Part shown: piece after piece, positions 27,731 to 35,692 of the stretch | Layout: each line of letters opens with the position of its first letter | How positions within the stretch are numbered: position 1 is the first letter of the stretch | Assembly (NCBI GenBank): GCA_963169045.1 | Contig: CAUJDF010000041.1 | Span: 66,872-130,871 of the forward strand | DNA length: 64,000 nt | Direction: 5' to 3' | Origin: Myxococcota bacterium | Lineage (GTDB): Bacteria; Myxococcota_A; Bradymonadia; UBA7976; UBA1532 | Notes under the pieces: model-generated | What the model saw: only the letters and a program-made list of their open reading frames with translations | Databases searched by the model: none | What the model was told of the DNA's origin: nothing | Translations under genes and position numbers: made by a program

Positions 27731-30687
27731 GCGCCCTGGTCCCGTCCCGCTTCCGCAGCGCCATGCTCGAAGCCCGCACCGGCTTCCTGGGCTGGCTCGG
27801 CCGGCGCCTGTTCGACCACATCGAGCCCGATCCCGAGGCCGCCGCCCGCCTGCGCGCCCTGGCCGAGCAGGGCCACATCGTCTACGTCATGCGGACGCGG
27901 TCGCTGCTCGACTACCTGTTCTTCAACTCCCTCTTCCTGAAGTTCGCGCTGCCGCTGGCCCGCTTCGCCAACGGCGTGAACATGATGGCCTTCCGCGGGG
28001 CCGGCGAGTGGCTGCGCGACGTCTGGGGCCGCATCCTCGGTCGCACGCCGCCGGACCCCGCCCCGCAGGACCAGCTCGAGCGCGCGGTGCGCGCCGGCGA
28101 CGCGGCGCTGCTCTTCATGAAGGTGCGGCAGCTGACGGCCGAGCGGGAGTCGAACGGCGGCTTCATCGAGCGGCTCGTCGCCCTCCAGCGCCGCATCGAC
28201 AAGCCGATCCTGCTCGTCCCGCAGGTCATCGTGTGGCCGCGCAAGCCGCCGTCCACGCGCCGGACCTGGTTCGACATCCTCTTCGGCGAGCAGGAGGCCT
28301 CGGGCCGCCTGCGCAAGCTCGGCCACTTCATCCGCCACCGGCGATCGGCCAGCGTGCAGCTCGGCGAGCCCGTCGACCTGCAGAAGGTCATCGCCGAGCA
28401 CGAGGGCTGGAGCGACGTCCGGGTGGCGCGCCTGGTGCGCCGCGTCGTCTACATCCACCTCGCCCACGAGGCGATGGCCGTGCGCGGCCCGAGCGTCAAG
28501 CCGGGGCGCGACATCCGGCGCGAGGTGCTCGAGGGCGCCCGCTTTCGCCGGGCCCTGAAGAGTGAAGCGGCTTCGATCGGCGTCCCCTTCTCGCAGGCGA
28601 TGGACCAGTCGAAGGCCTACCTGCGCGAGATCTCCGCCTCGATGGTCTTCGAGGTCGTGCTCGGCTTCTCGCGCTTCCTCGACTTCCTGTTCAACCGCAT
28701 CTACGAGGGCGTCGAGGTCGACCTCGAGGGCATGCGGCGCGTCAAGGAGGCGGCGAAGCTCTCCCGACGCGCGCCGCTCATCCTGCTCCCGTCGCACAAG
28801 AGCCACATCGACTACCTCGTCATCTCGTGGGTCTTCCTGCGCAACGAGTTCATCCCTCCGCACATCGCGGCGGGCGCGAACCTCTCGTTCTTCCCCGTCG
28901 GCAGCCTGTTCCGGCACTCGGGTGCGTTCTTCCTACGCCGCAGCTTCAAGGGCATGCCCCTCTACTCCCTGGTCTTCAAGCACTACCTCTGGAAGCTGGT
29001 GCGCGAGGGCTATCCCGTCGAGTTCTATCCCGAGGGCGGCCGCAGCCGGACCGGGAAGCTGCTGCCGCCGAAGCTCGGCATGCTCTCGATGCTCATGGAG
29101 GGCGTGCGTCAGGGCGAGTTCAAGGACCTGCAGTTCGTCCCCATCAACATCAGCTACGAGCGCGTGCTCGAGACGGGCGCGTACAAGCGGGAGCTGCAGG
29201 GCGGCGAGAAGAAGAGCGAGGGCGTGACCGACGTGGTCAAGGCCGGCAAGGTGCTCGCCCACCGCTACGGCCGCGTCTACGTCAGCTTCGAAGAGCCCGT
29301 GCGCCTGACGGACTGGCTCCAGCGCTTCCAGGTCGGCGATCCGATGCAGATCGGCGAGGCCGCCTGGCGCGCCGCCATCAAGCGCCTCGGCTACGACCTC
29401 ATGCGCCGCATCCAGGAGGCCACCGTCGTCACCCCGAGCGCGCTCGTGTCGACGGTGCTGCTCAGCGACGACCGGCGCGGCATGTCCTCGGCGCGGCTGC
29501 GCGAGCTTGCGGGCTACCTGGTCGAGGTGCTGACGCACCGCGGCGCCCGCATGTCGAAGTCGGTGGAGCACAACCTGGTCGCGCGCGCCGACCACCTGGC
29601 GCAGGCGTCGGCGCAGGGCTGGCGCGAGGGCGCCCGGGCCCGCGGCGAGGTGCTGCGGCCGCTGCTCGACGAGGCGTTGTACCTGCTGCAGAAGGGCAAG
29701 CTGCTCGAGCGCGTCGACCGGGGCGGCGAGAGCCTCTACACCGTGCCCGAGAAGGCGCGCCTCGAGCTCGACTACTACCGCAACGCGGTGCTCGGCATCC
29801 TCGCCCCCGACGCGTTCGTCGCCACCGCGCTGCGCGCCACGGACCACCCGCTCACCCGCGAGCAGCTCGCGAAGGACGTGCGCCGCCTGAGCTATTGGTT
29901 CCGGCTCGAGTTCGTCTACAAGGCCGGCACCACCTTCGACGAGAACCTGACCGAGACGCTGGACCGCCTCATCGCCGAGGGGCTGGTGTCGGTCGGCGCC
30001 GACGGTCGCTACGTGGCCCAGGCGCCGCGGACGCTCGACTTCCTGCGCGGGACGCTGCTGCACCTCGTCGAGGGCTACTGGGTCGCCGCCGACGCGCTGC
30101 GCGGGCTGGCGCAGGGACCGATGGAGGTCAAGCGCTGGCTGGCCCATGCGCGCGAGCACGGCGAGCGCGAGTTCCTCGAGGGCGACGTGCGGCGCGCCGA
30201 GGCGATGTCTTCTGCGGTGCTGCGCAACGCGCTCGAGCTGTTCCGCGAGGAGGGCCTCGTCGTCTTCGAGCGGCGCTCTGCGGGGAAGAAGTCGGTGGAG
30301 TTCTGCGCGTTGGCCGGCGACACGCGCCTCGAAGCGGTCGCCGCGCGGCGCGACGACCTCGGCCTGTTCCTCGTGACGCACCGGGAGGACCCAATCCCGC
30401 GCCCCGCGGACGACCCGGCGCCGACGCCCGCGCCGGAGGCGGCGGTCGACCCGCCCGCCACCGCTCCGCCCGGCGCGCCGGCGGCTTCGTCCGCGGTCGC
30501 CGTGCCCGCGCCTGGGCCGGCCGCCGCGACCCCCGCAGCCACGCCCGCGCCGGCAGCGGCGGCCCCGCCCTCCACCCCGCCCGCGCCCGCCGTGCCCGCG
30601 CCCGAGTCGGCGCCGCCCGCGCCTGGCGCCGAGATCGCCGCCCACCTGGACGACGAGCAAGACCGCGCCGGGGATCGCGACGCCTGA
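27727..30687 (+). CDS. plsB: Glycerol-3-phosphate acyltransferase, PlsB type
   Basis: A 986-residue enzyme that acylates sn-glycerol-3-phosphate at position 1, the first step of phospholipid synthesis. The acyltransferase motifs are clear: HKSHID with H357 and D362, FRHSGAFFLRRSF, FYPEGGRSRTGK at about 433-444, and FVPINISYE. The N-terminal 300 residues and the C-terminal extension correspond to the long PlsB form rather than PlsY. The last 100 residues are a Pro/Ala-rich tail that looks disordered and is not part of the enzyme. The GTG start overlaps the upstream lipoprotein (GTGA). PlsB is a membrane-associated enzyme using acyl-ACP or acyl-CoA. Confidence 0.93.
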   Translation: MSALVPSRFRSAMLEARTGFLGWLGRRLFDHIEPDPEAAARLRALAEQGHIVYVMRTRSLLDYLFFNSLFLKFALPLARFANGVNMMAFRGAGEWLRDVWGRILGRTPPDPAPQDQLERAVRAGDAALLFMKVRQLTAERESNGGFIERLVALQRRIDKPILLVPQVIVWPRKPPSTRRTWFDILFGEQEASGRLRKLGHFIRHRRSASVQLGEPVDLQKVIAEHEGWSDVRVARLVRRVVYIHLAHEAMAVRGPSVKPGRDIRREVLEGARFRRALKSEAASIGVPFSQAMDQSKAYLREISASMVFEVVLGFSRFLDFLFNRIYEGVEVDLEGMRRVKEAAKLSRRAPLILLPSHKSHIDYLVISWVFLRNEFIPPHIAAGANLSFFPVGSLFRHSGAFFLRRSFKGMPLYSLVFKHYLWKLVREGYPVEFYPEGGRSRTGKLLPPKLGMLSMLMEGVRQGEFKDLQFVPINISYERVLETGAYKRELQGGEKKSEGVTDVVKAGKVLAHRYGRVYVSFEEPVRLTDWLQRFQVGDPMQIGEAAWRAAIKRLGYDLMRRIQEATVVTPSALVSTVLLSDDRRGMSSARLRELAGYLVEVLTHRGARMSKSVEHNLVARADHLAQASAQGWREGARARGEVLRPLLDEALYLLQKGKLLERVDRGGESLYTVPEKARLELDYYRNAVLGILAPDAFVATALRATDHPLTREQLAKDVRRLSYWFRLEFVYKAGTTFDENLTETLDRLIAEGLVSVGADGRYVAQAPRTLDFLRGTLLHLVEGYWVAADALRGLAQGPMEVKRWLAHAREHGEREFLEGDVRRAEAMSSAVLRNALELFREEGLVVFERRSAGKKSVEFCALAGDTRLEAVAARRDDLGLFLVTHREDPIPRPADDPAPTPAPEAAVDPPATAPPGAPAASSAVAVPAPGPAAATPAATPAPAAAAPPSTPPAPAVPAPESAPPAPGAEIAAHLDDEQDRAGDRDA

Positions 30688-30767
30688 GCACCGACGCGCC
30701 GGCGGGACCCGTGTCGGTCCGGCACCCGACCGAAGGGCGGCGACCGTCGCGCGGCCACGAGCGACGA

Positions 30768-30955
30768 CCGCCCTCCGGTGGTCGCGCGAGGTCCAGGCCT
30801 CGCCGCACCACCGCCCCCCGGTGGTCACGCGAGGTCCAGACCTCGCCGCACCACCGCCCCCCGGTCGTCGCGCGAGGTCCAGACCTCGTCGCACCACCGC
30901 CCCCCGGTGGTCACGCGAGGTCCAGACCTCGCCGCACCACCGCCCCCCGGTGGTC
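30768..30955. repeat. 43-bp tandem repeat array of alternating hairpins (4 units plus a partial)
   Basis: Units start at 30768, 30811, 30854 and 30897, with a partial fifth from 30940. Each unit holds CGAGGTC-CA-GACCTCG (7-bp stem, 2-nt loop). The unit junctions form ACCACCG-CCCCC-CGGTGGT (7-bp stem, 5-nt loop). So two different hairpins alternate along the array. The first unit reads CCAGGCCTCG instead of CCAGACCTCG, a change that would keep pairing as G-U in RNA of the plus strand. The array lies between convergent plsB and rimI and may end transcription from both sides or bind a protein. It is not a CRISPR array: there are no unique spacers. Confidence 0.9.
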
Positions 30956-30961
30956 GGTGAT

Positions 30962-31480
30962 TCAGGGGCGCATCCGGCCGGCAACGGCCCATCGCGGACC
31001 GCCGAAGGCCGCCCGCGCACCGAGCCGAGGCGCCGCCCGCGCCATCAGCACCGCGTCCTCGCCGTCGGCGTAATAGCGGCGGCGGCGCCCCACATCGGCG
31101 AAGCCCGTCGCGGCATAGAGTGAGCGCGCGGCCGCGTTGTCCGCGCGCACCTCGAGGAGCACCCGCCGCGCCCCCGCCCGCGCCGCCGCGATGAGCAGCG
31201 CCCGCACCAGCCACCGCCCGTGCCCGGCCCGCCGGCACGCGCCGCTCACCGCCACGTTCTGCAGGTGCGCCTCGTCGAGCACCCGCCACCACACGAGGAA
31301 GCCGACGACGCGCCGCCGCCCGTCCTCGAGCACGCACGGCCGCGACTGCGCCACCGACAGCTCGTGCGCGAACGCTTCCCGGCTCCACGACGGGGGCGGC
31401 GTCGCCGCGTCGATCGCCACGAGCGCGTCGAGGTCGGCTTCGGCCATGCGCCGCAGCCGCCGAACGACGCGGCCCTTCAC
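30962..31480 (-). CDS. rimI: Ribosomal-protein-alanine N-acetyltransferase
   Basis: A 172-residue GNAT acetyltransferase. It has SWSREAFAHELSV in the acceptor region, EAHLQNVAVSGACRRAGHG with the R/Q-x-x-G-x-G/A acetyl-CoA loop, and ARRVLLEVRADNAAARSLY followed by GFADVGRRRRYY, the block that marks RimI among GNAT proteins. The start GTG 31480 overlaps the engB stop (GTGA). RimI acetylates the N-terminal alanine of ribosomal protein S18 in E. coli; other N-terminal substrates are possible. The last 20 residues extend beyond the usual domain end. Confidence 0.88.
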   Translation of the reverse strand: MKGRVVRRLRRMAEADLDALVAIDAATPPPSWSREAFAHELSVAQSRPCVLEDGRRRVVGFLVWWRVLDEAHLQNVAVSGACRRAGHGRWLVRALLIAAARAGARRVLLEVRADNAAARSLYAATGFADVGRRRRYYADGEDAVLMARAAPRLGARAAFGGPRWAVAGRMRP

Positions 31481-32082
31481 GCGGAAGGCGCGGTGAGGCG
31501 GGCGACGCGCGCCCAGAGGTCCTCGAGGCCCTCGCCGGTCTCGGCGGACCAGCCGACGACGCTCTTCGCCGGCAGCCCGAGCGTGCCGGCGATCCGCTGG
31601 ATGGCGGCGGCGCGGCGCGTCGGGGGCAGCTTGTCGACCTTCGTCACCACCGGCACGATCGCCCGCCCGTGGTGCGTGCACCACGCGATCAGGTCGACCT
31701 CCCAGTCGCCGGGATCGCGCCGCACGTCCATCAGCAGCAGCAGCCCCTTCAGGTTGCGGCGCTGCGTCAGGTAGCGCTCGACCATCGGGCCCCACGCGCG
31801 CCGGACCTCCTCGGGCACCTTGGCGTAGCCATAACCCGGCAGGTCGCAGAGGACGAAGGCGTCGTTGATGCGGAAGAAGTTCAGGAGCTGGGTGCGGCCC
31901 GGCGTGCGGCTGACCTTCGCCAGGTGGCGCCGATTGCAGAGCTTGTTGATGAGGCTCGACTTGCCGACGTTGGACCGCCCGGCGATCGCGATCTCGGGCC
32001 GCTCGCCCTCGTCGGGGTAGTCGGGCACCTTCACCGCGCTCTTGATGAACTCGACCTTGGTGACGTGCGGGTTCTCGCTCAT
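31477..32082 (-). CDS. engB: Ribosome-assembly GTPase EngB/YsxC
   Basis: A 201-residue GTPase of the TrmE-Era-EngA-YihA group needed for large-subunit assembly. G1 is GRSNVGKSSLI, G2 lies in SRTPGRTQLLNFF, G3 is DLPGYGYAKV, G4 is TKVDKL and G5 is SAETGEG. The length is right for EngB. ATG 32082 overlaps the stop of the upstream membrane-protein gene (ATGA), and the stop overlaps rimI. It therefore belongs to the 34323-30962 minus-strand operon that begins with a cytochrome. Confidence 0.95.
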   Translation of the reverse strand: MSENPHVTKVEFIKSAVKVPDYPDEGERPEIAIAGRSNVGKSSLINKLCNRRHLAKVSRTPGRTQLLNFFRINDAFVLCDLPGYGYAKVPEEVRRAWGPMVERYLTQRRNLKGLLLLMDVRRDPGDWEVDLIAWCTHHGRAIVPVVTKVDKLPPTRRAAAIQRIAGTLGLPAKSVVGWSAETGEGLEDLWARVARLTAPSA

Positions 32083-32921
32083 GCGGCCACCACCAGGGCC
32101 AGCGCCGCGAGCGCCAGGCCCGTCCCGGCGAACATCGCGCGCCGCGCCGCCGACGCGCGCTCGAGCGCCGCGCCGGCCACGAGCAGGGCCGCCGCCCAGA
32201 CCGCGCCCTCGGCGGGACGCCACGGCAGCCCATCCACGGCGAAGATGCGGGCGAGCACGCCCAGGGCGGCGACGACCGCGCCCGCCGCGACGACCGCGCC
32301 CGCAGGCGCCGCCACCGACTTCGTGCCGTCGCCACGCGCCAGCGCCAGCAGCGCGGTGGCGAGCGCCACCGCCAGCGCGATCACCCCCGGCGTGCCGTAG
32401 GACCAGCCCCCCTCCGGCAGCGTGAAGCTCGCGATGCGCCCCCCGAGCGCGGCGACGTCGACGCGCTCGAGCGCGGCGCGCACGCCGGGCTCTCCGGCCG
32501 CGGAGCCGCCCACGGTCCACATGACGCCGAGGGCGACGGCGGCGCCGGCCGCGGGCAGCACGGCCGCCCCGCGCCGCCGCGCGCCGGCCACCCCGAGCGC
32601 GCCGAGCGCGCCCATCGCCGCCAGCGCCCAGGGCGCCGCCGGCGCGGGCCTGCGCAAGGGCATGCGGCGCACCTCGCGGCGGCCCTCCGCCGCCTCGACG
32701 ACGACCGTCGTCTCCACGGGCCGGCCCTGCGCGTCGCGGGCCGTCAGCGCGACCGGCGCGCCGTCGGCGAACAGCAGCCAACCGGCGCCGGCGGCCACCC
32801 ATAGCACCGTCAGCGCCGCGCCCAGGCGCCACCAGCGCCCCTCGCCGCCCGCCGACGTCCACAGGCCGCCCACGAAGGCCAGGGCCGCGCCGACGAGCAC
32901 CACGGCGACCGCGGCGCTCAC
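32079..32921 (-). CDS. Polytopic membrane protein, unknown
   Basis: A 280-residue protein that is mostly hydrophobic, with about eight predicted membrane spans (for example near residues 3-20, 33-51, 97-115, 120-136 and several from 175 to the end). One soluble loop at about 52-95 contains RDAQGRPVETTVVVEAAEGR. Its place right after a ResB-like gene suggests a role in cytochrome c maturation, where a CcsA/ResC partner would be expected. However, I did not find the WWD signature (tryptophan-rich WGxxWxWD) of that family, so the function remains open. GTG 32921 overlaps the upstream stop. Confidence 0.6.
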   Translation of the reverse strand: MSAAVAVVLVGAALAFVGGLWTSAGGEGRWWRLGAALTVLWVAAGAGWLLFADGAPVALTARDAQGRPVETTVVVEAAEGRREVRRMPLRRPAPAAPWALAAMGALGALGVAGARRRGAAVLPAAGAAVALGVMWTVGGSAAGEPGVRAALERVDVAALGGRIASFTLPEGGWSYGTPGVIALAVALATALLALARGDGTKSVAAPAGAVVAAGAVVAALGVLARIFAVDGLPWRPAEGAVWAAALLVAGAALERASAARRAMFAGTGLALAALALVVAA

Positions 32922-33874
32922 GTCGCGCCCCCGTCACGGCCACGGAACGCCGCCAGACCCGCCAGCCCGGCGGCCATGAGCCCCCAGCCCGCGACGGCCA
33001 CCCACGGCGTGCCGGGGTGCCGGACCGCCAGCACCAGCGCGGGATCGGCCAGCAGCTCGACGGGCTCGATGATCCAGGGCGCGGTGCCCACGCGCACGTC
33101 GAGATCGGCGTGATCGACGAAGTGCCACGCGGCCTCCCGCCCCTCCGGCCACTCGACCTGCAGCTGGGCCGCGGCGCCGAGCGCGCCGCCGAAGTCGCCC
33201 GAGAGCCGGAGCGCGGTGACGCGGACGTCCTGCGCCAGCGCCACCGTCTGCCCCGCGCCGACCACGCCCTCCACCGGCTCGCCCCCGGCCCGCGGCCGCG
33301 CCCGGAAGCGGAGCCGCGTCGGCGCGCCGCCGGGCTCGACCTCCACCAGCGACACGGCCCACGGTCCGAGCCGCACCTCGCGATCGCCCTCGAGCGGCAG
33401 CGTCGCCCGCCCGAGCTCGACCTCCTGGACGCCGAGCCACAGGTTGGCCGCCCCGTCGGCGAGCTCGACGGCCAGCTGGCCGCCGAGATGATGCGGCGTC
33501 GCGCGCCCCGCGCGCTCGCGCACGAAGCGCTCCGTCACCTCACCCGGCCGCACGCGAGCGGTGCCCGCGCCGCCGCCGGCCACGAGGCCCCCGAGGACCG
33601 CCACGGCGAGCCCCGCCGCCCACAGCACCCGGGGCACGAGCCGCGCCCGGGGCAGGCCGATCGCGCGCGCCGCCACCGAGAACGGCAGGAGCGCCGCGGG
33701 GACCGCCACCAGGAACGTCGTCGCCGGGTGCTCCCCCGCGCCGTGCTGCAGGCCCACGATCGCCGCCAGGGCGAGCACCAGCAAGAGCACCAGGGGCGTC
33801 ACCGGCGCCGCGAGGATGGACCACCAGAAGGCCCAGAAGCCCGTCGGCGCGGGGATGTCGTCGTTGGCCGCCAT
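32918..33874 (-). CDS. ResB-like cytochrome c biogenesis membrane protein
   Basis: A 318-residue protein with N-terminal spans (WWSILAAPVTPLVLLLVLAL, FLVAVPAALLPFSVAA, VLWAAGLAVAVLGGLVAGG), a periplasmic beta-rich region of about 180 residues, and a final span. The C-terminus reads VLAVRHPGTPWVAVAGWGLM, close to the 'DPGxPxVYxGxxLL' end of ResB proteins. The periplasmic part has VRLGPWAVSLVEVEPGG and VGAGQTVALAQDVRV, like ResB domains. ResB holds apocytochrome and haem in system II maturation. It is directly downstream of a tetraheme cytochrome gene (ATGA overlap), which supports the call. It is shorter than canonical ResB. Confidence 0.6.
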   Translation of the reverse strand: MAANDDIPAPTGFWAFWWSILAAPVTPLVLLLVLALAAIVGLQHGAGEHPATTFLVAVPAALLPFSVAARAIGLPRARLVPRVLWAAGLAVAVLGGLVAGGGAGTARVRPGEVTERFVRERAGRATPHHLGGQLAVELADGAANLWLGVQEVELGRATLPLEGDREVRLGPWAVSLVEVEPGGAPTRLRFRARPRAGGEPVEGVVGAGQTVALAQDVRVTALRLSGDFGGALGAAAQLQVEWPEGREAAWHFVDHADLDVRVGTAPWIIEPVELLADPALVLAVRHPGTPWVAVAGWGLMAAGLAGLAAFRGRDGGAT

Positions 33875-34323
33875 CACCCCTTCTCCGCCGGCCGGTGCCG
33901 GACCTTCTCGAGGGCCTTCTTGCGGTCGAACGGCGTCACGCGGGGGGTCTCGGCGGTGTGACACCGATCGCAGGCCGCGGGCTCCGTGCCCTGCAGCAGG
34001 CCGACGGCCTTCGCCAGCTCCGCGTCCTTCATCACGTTCTCGGGCCAGTAGTGCCGACCGGGACCGTGGCACGACTCGCACTGCACCCCGTACAGCCCGT
34101 CCTCGGCGGAGGTGGCGTGGCACACCGTGCAGCGGCGGTCGCGGCGCTGCGCCTCGGTGAGGCGGGCGGTCGCCTGTGCGTGCGGCGTCTGCTTCCAGTG
34201 CTCGTACTCGGCGACGTGACAGCTCTTGCAGCGTCGCGCCCCGACGTAGTCGCTCGCCGCGGCCGTGCCGCCCGCCAGCGCGAGCAGCGCCGCGGCGACG
34301 AGGCGCCGTGTGGTCCCGTGCAT
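33874..34323 (-). CDS. Tetraheme cytochrome c (c554-like)
   Basis: A 149-residue exported protein. The signal peptide is about 1-23 (LLALAGGTAAAS). Four haem-binding motifs follow: CKSCH, CTVCH, CESCH and CDRCH. The spacing and the GARRCKSCHVAEYEHWKQTPH start resemble small members of the cytochrome c554 / multiheme family, which shuttle electrons in the periplasm. It heads an operon with a ResB-like protein, an unknown membrane protein, engB and rimI, all with 4-nt overlaps. On the minus strand TTATAC is seen about 12-17 nt upstream of the ATG and could be part of a -10 element. Confidence 0.88.
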   Translation of the reverse strand: MHGTTRRLVAAALLALAGGTAAASDYVGARRCKSCHVAEYEHWKQTPHAQATARLTEAQRRDRRCTVCHATSAEDGLYGVQCESCHGPGRHYWPENVMKDAELAKAVGLLQGTEPAACDRCHTAETPRVTPFDRKKALEKVRHRPAEKG

Positions 34324-34351
34324 CGCGGGGGGTATAACAGACGCGCCGCGG

Positions 34352-34957
34352 TCAGGCCACCACCGCGTAGACCAGCAGCTTCACGTACTCGAGGAAGAGC
34401 GGCCGGAAGAGCTCCTCGGAGTCGAGGAACGTCGTCGCCGCGTAGACGGTCACCTCGACGTCGGCGGGCAGCGTCCGCCGGAACGCGAGCAGCGTGCGGC
34501 GCGTGTGGGGCGCCGAGGTCACGAGCACGAGCCGACGCGCGCCGGCCGCGTGGTCCCGCACGAGGCGCGCCTCCGCCAGCGTCCCGAGGCCGCCGTCCGC
34601 CGGCGGGAGGACGCGCACGCGGTCGCGCGGCACGCCGAGCCACTCGAGGTACCCGAGCGCCCACTCGGTCGCCGACCAGTTGCGGCCGGCGGGGAAGAAC
34701 GTCCCGTCGTCGCGCCGGACGTCCATCAGCAGGATCTGCGGCACGCGACCCAGGTGATAGAGGTCCGAGGCGGCCCGCAGGCGCTCCCAGATCGCGTGGC
34801 CGCCGGCGAGGACGTAGGCCGCGTCGCCGCGCGCCGCGCGGTCGTCGACGACCAGCGGCGCCGCCACCACGTCGCGCACGCCGGGCAGGCTGGGGACACC
34901 GACGAGGAGCGTCCAGGCGGCGAGCAGGAAGAGCGCGGGTCGGACGAGGCGGCGCAT
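34352..34957 (-). CDS. DUF218 / YdcF-SanA-like membrane-anchored protein
   Basis: A 201-residue protein with one N-terminal membrane span (LVRPALFLLAAWTLLVGV). The rest fits the DUF218 family: AYVLAGGHAIWERLRAASDLYHLG, ILLMDVRRDDG, TLAEARLVRDHA and LVLVTSAPHTRRTLLAF. Members such as SanA and YdcF affect the cell envelope in E. coli, but the chemical activity is not settled. ATG 34957 places the span at the very start. It lies 28 nt upstream of the cytochrome gene in the same direction and may be co-transcribed. Confidence 0.8.
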   Translation of the reverse strand: MRRLVRPALFLLAAWTLLVGVPSLPGVRDVVAAPLVVDDRAARGDAAYVLAGGHAIWERLRAASDLYHLGRVPQILLMDVRRDDGTFFPAGRNWSATEWALGYLEWLGVPRDRVRVLPPADGGLGTLAEARLVRDHAAGARRLVLVTSAPHTRRTLLAFRRTLPADVEVTVYAATTFLDSEELFRPLFLEYVKLLVYAVVA

Positions 34958-35089
34958 CGACCGGCGAGGCTGGCAGAGACGACCCGACCCGCACAAGCGC
35001 GCCGTCGACGTCGGCCGACCCGCGCGCCGCCGGCGACGCCCACCGTTGGTGCTTTCGTGAGGCGGTGCGCGGGTGTAACGTGCGGCACC

Positions 35090-35692
35090 ATGTTGGTCGG
35101 CCTCACCGGCGGCATCGCCTGCGGCAAGTCGACGGTCGCGCGCCTGCTCGCCGAGCGCGGCGCCGTGGTGATCGACGCCGATCGCATCGCGCGCGACGTC
35201 GTCGAGCCCGGCACCGACGGCCTGGCCGCGGTCGTCGCCGCGTTCGGCGACGGCATGCTCGACGCCGATGGGCGCCTCGACCGCGCCGCCCTCGGCGCGC
35301 GCGTCTTCGGCGACGCCGAGGCGCGCCGGCGGCTCGAGGCCCTCCTGCACCCGCGCATCGCCGCCGAGAGCCTGCGCCGGATCCAGCAGGCCCTGGCCGA
35401 CGGGCCGCCGCTCGTCGTGTACGACGCCGCCCTGCTCGTCGAGGCCGGCCGCGCGGACGCGTTCCGGCCGCTGATCGTCGTCACCGCGCCGGCGGCGACG
35501 CAGGTCGCGCGCCTCGTCGCCCGCGACGGCCTCGCCCCCGCCGAGGCGGAGCAGCGCATCGCCGCGCAGATGCCCGTCGCGCAGAAGGCCGCTCTGGCCG
35601 ACCACGTCATCGACAACGGCGGCGACCTGTCCGACACGGCGCGGCAGGTCGACGCCCTCTGGCGCCGTCTCGTGACCCACGATGCTCGCTGA
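35090..35692 (+). CDS. coaE: Dephospho-CoA kinase
   Basis: A 200-residue kinase that phosphorylates dephospho-CoA in the last step of coenzyme A synthesis. The N-terminus is MLVGLTGGIACGKSTVARLL (P-loop), then DADRIARDVVEPGTDG, HPRIAAE and VYDAALLVEAG, all family blocks. A short IDNGGD segment near the end matches the usual 'I-x-N-x-G' site. Length is standard. The 3' end overlaps the next gene by 11 nt. The 132-nt gap upstream, between divergent genes, holds no other feature I can support. Confidence 0.95.
   Translation: MLVGLTGGIACGKSTVARLLAERGAVVIDADRIARDVVEPGTDGLAAVVAAFGDGMLDADGRLDRAALGARVFGDAEARRRLEALLHPRIAAESLRRIQQALADGPPLVVYDAALLVEAGRADAFRPLIVVTAPAATQVARLVARDGLAPAEAEQRIAAQMPVAQKAALADHVIDNGGDLSDTARQVDALWRRLVTHDAR

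Noticed and set aside
30768-30955. CRISPR-like appearance of the 43-bp array
   Set aside because: The units are directly adjacent with no unique spacers, and no cas gene is near.
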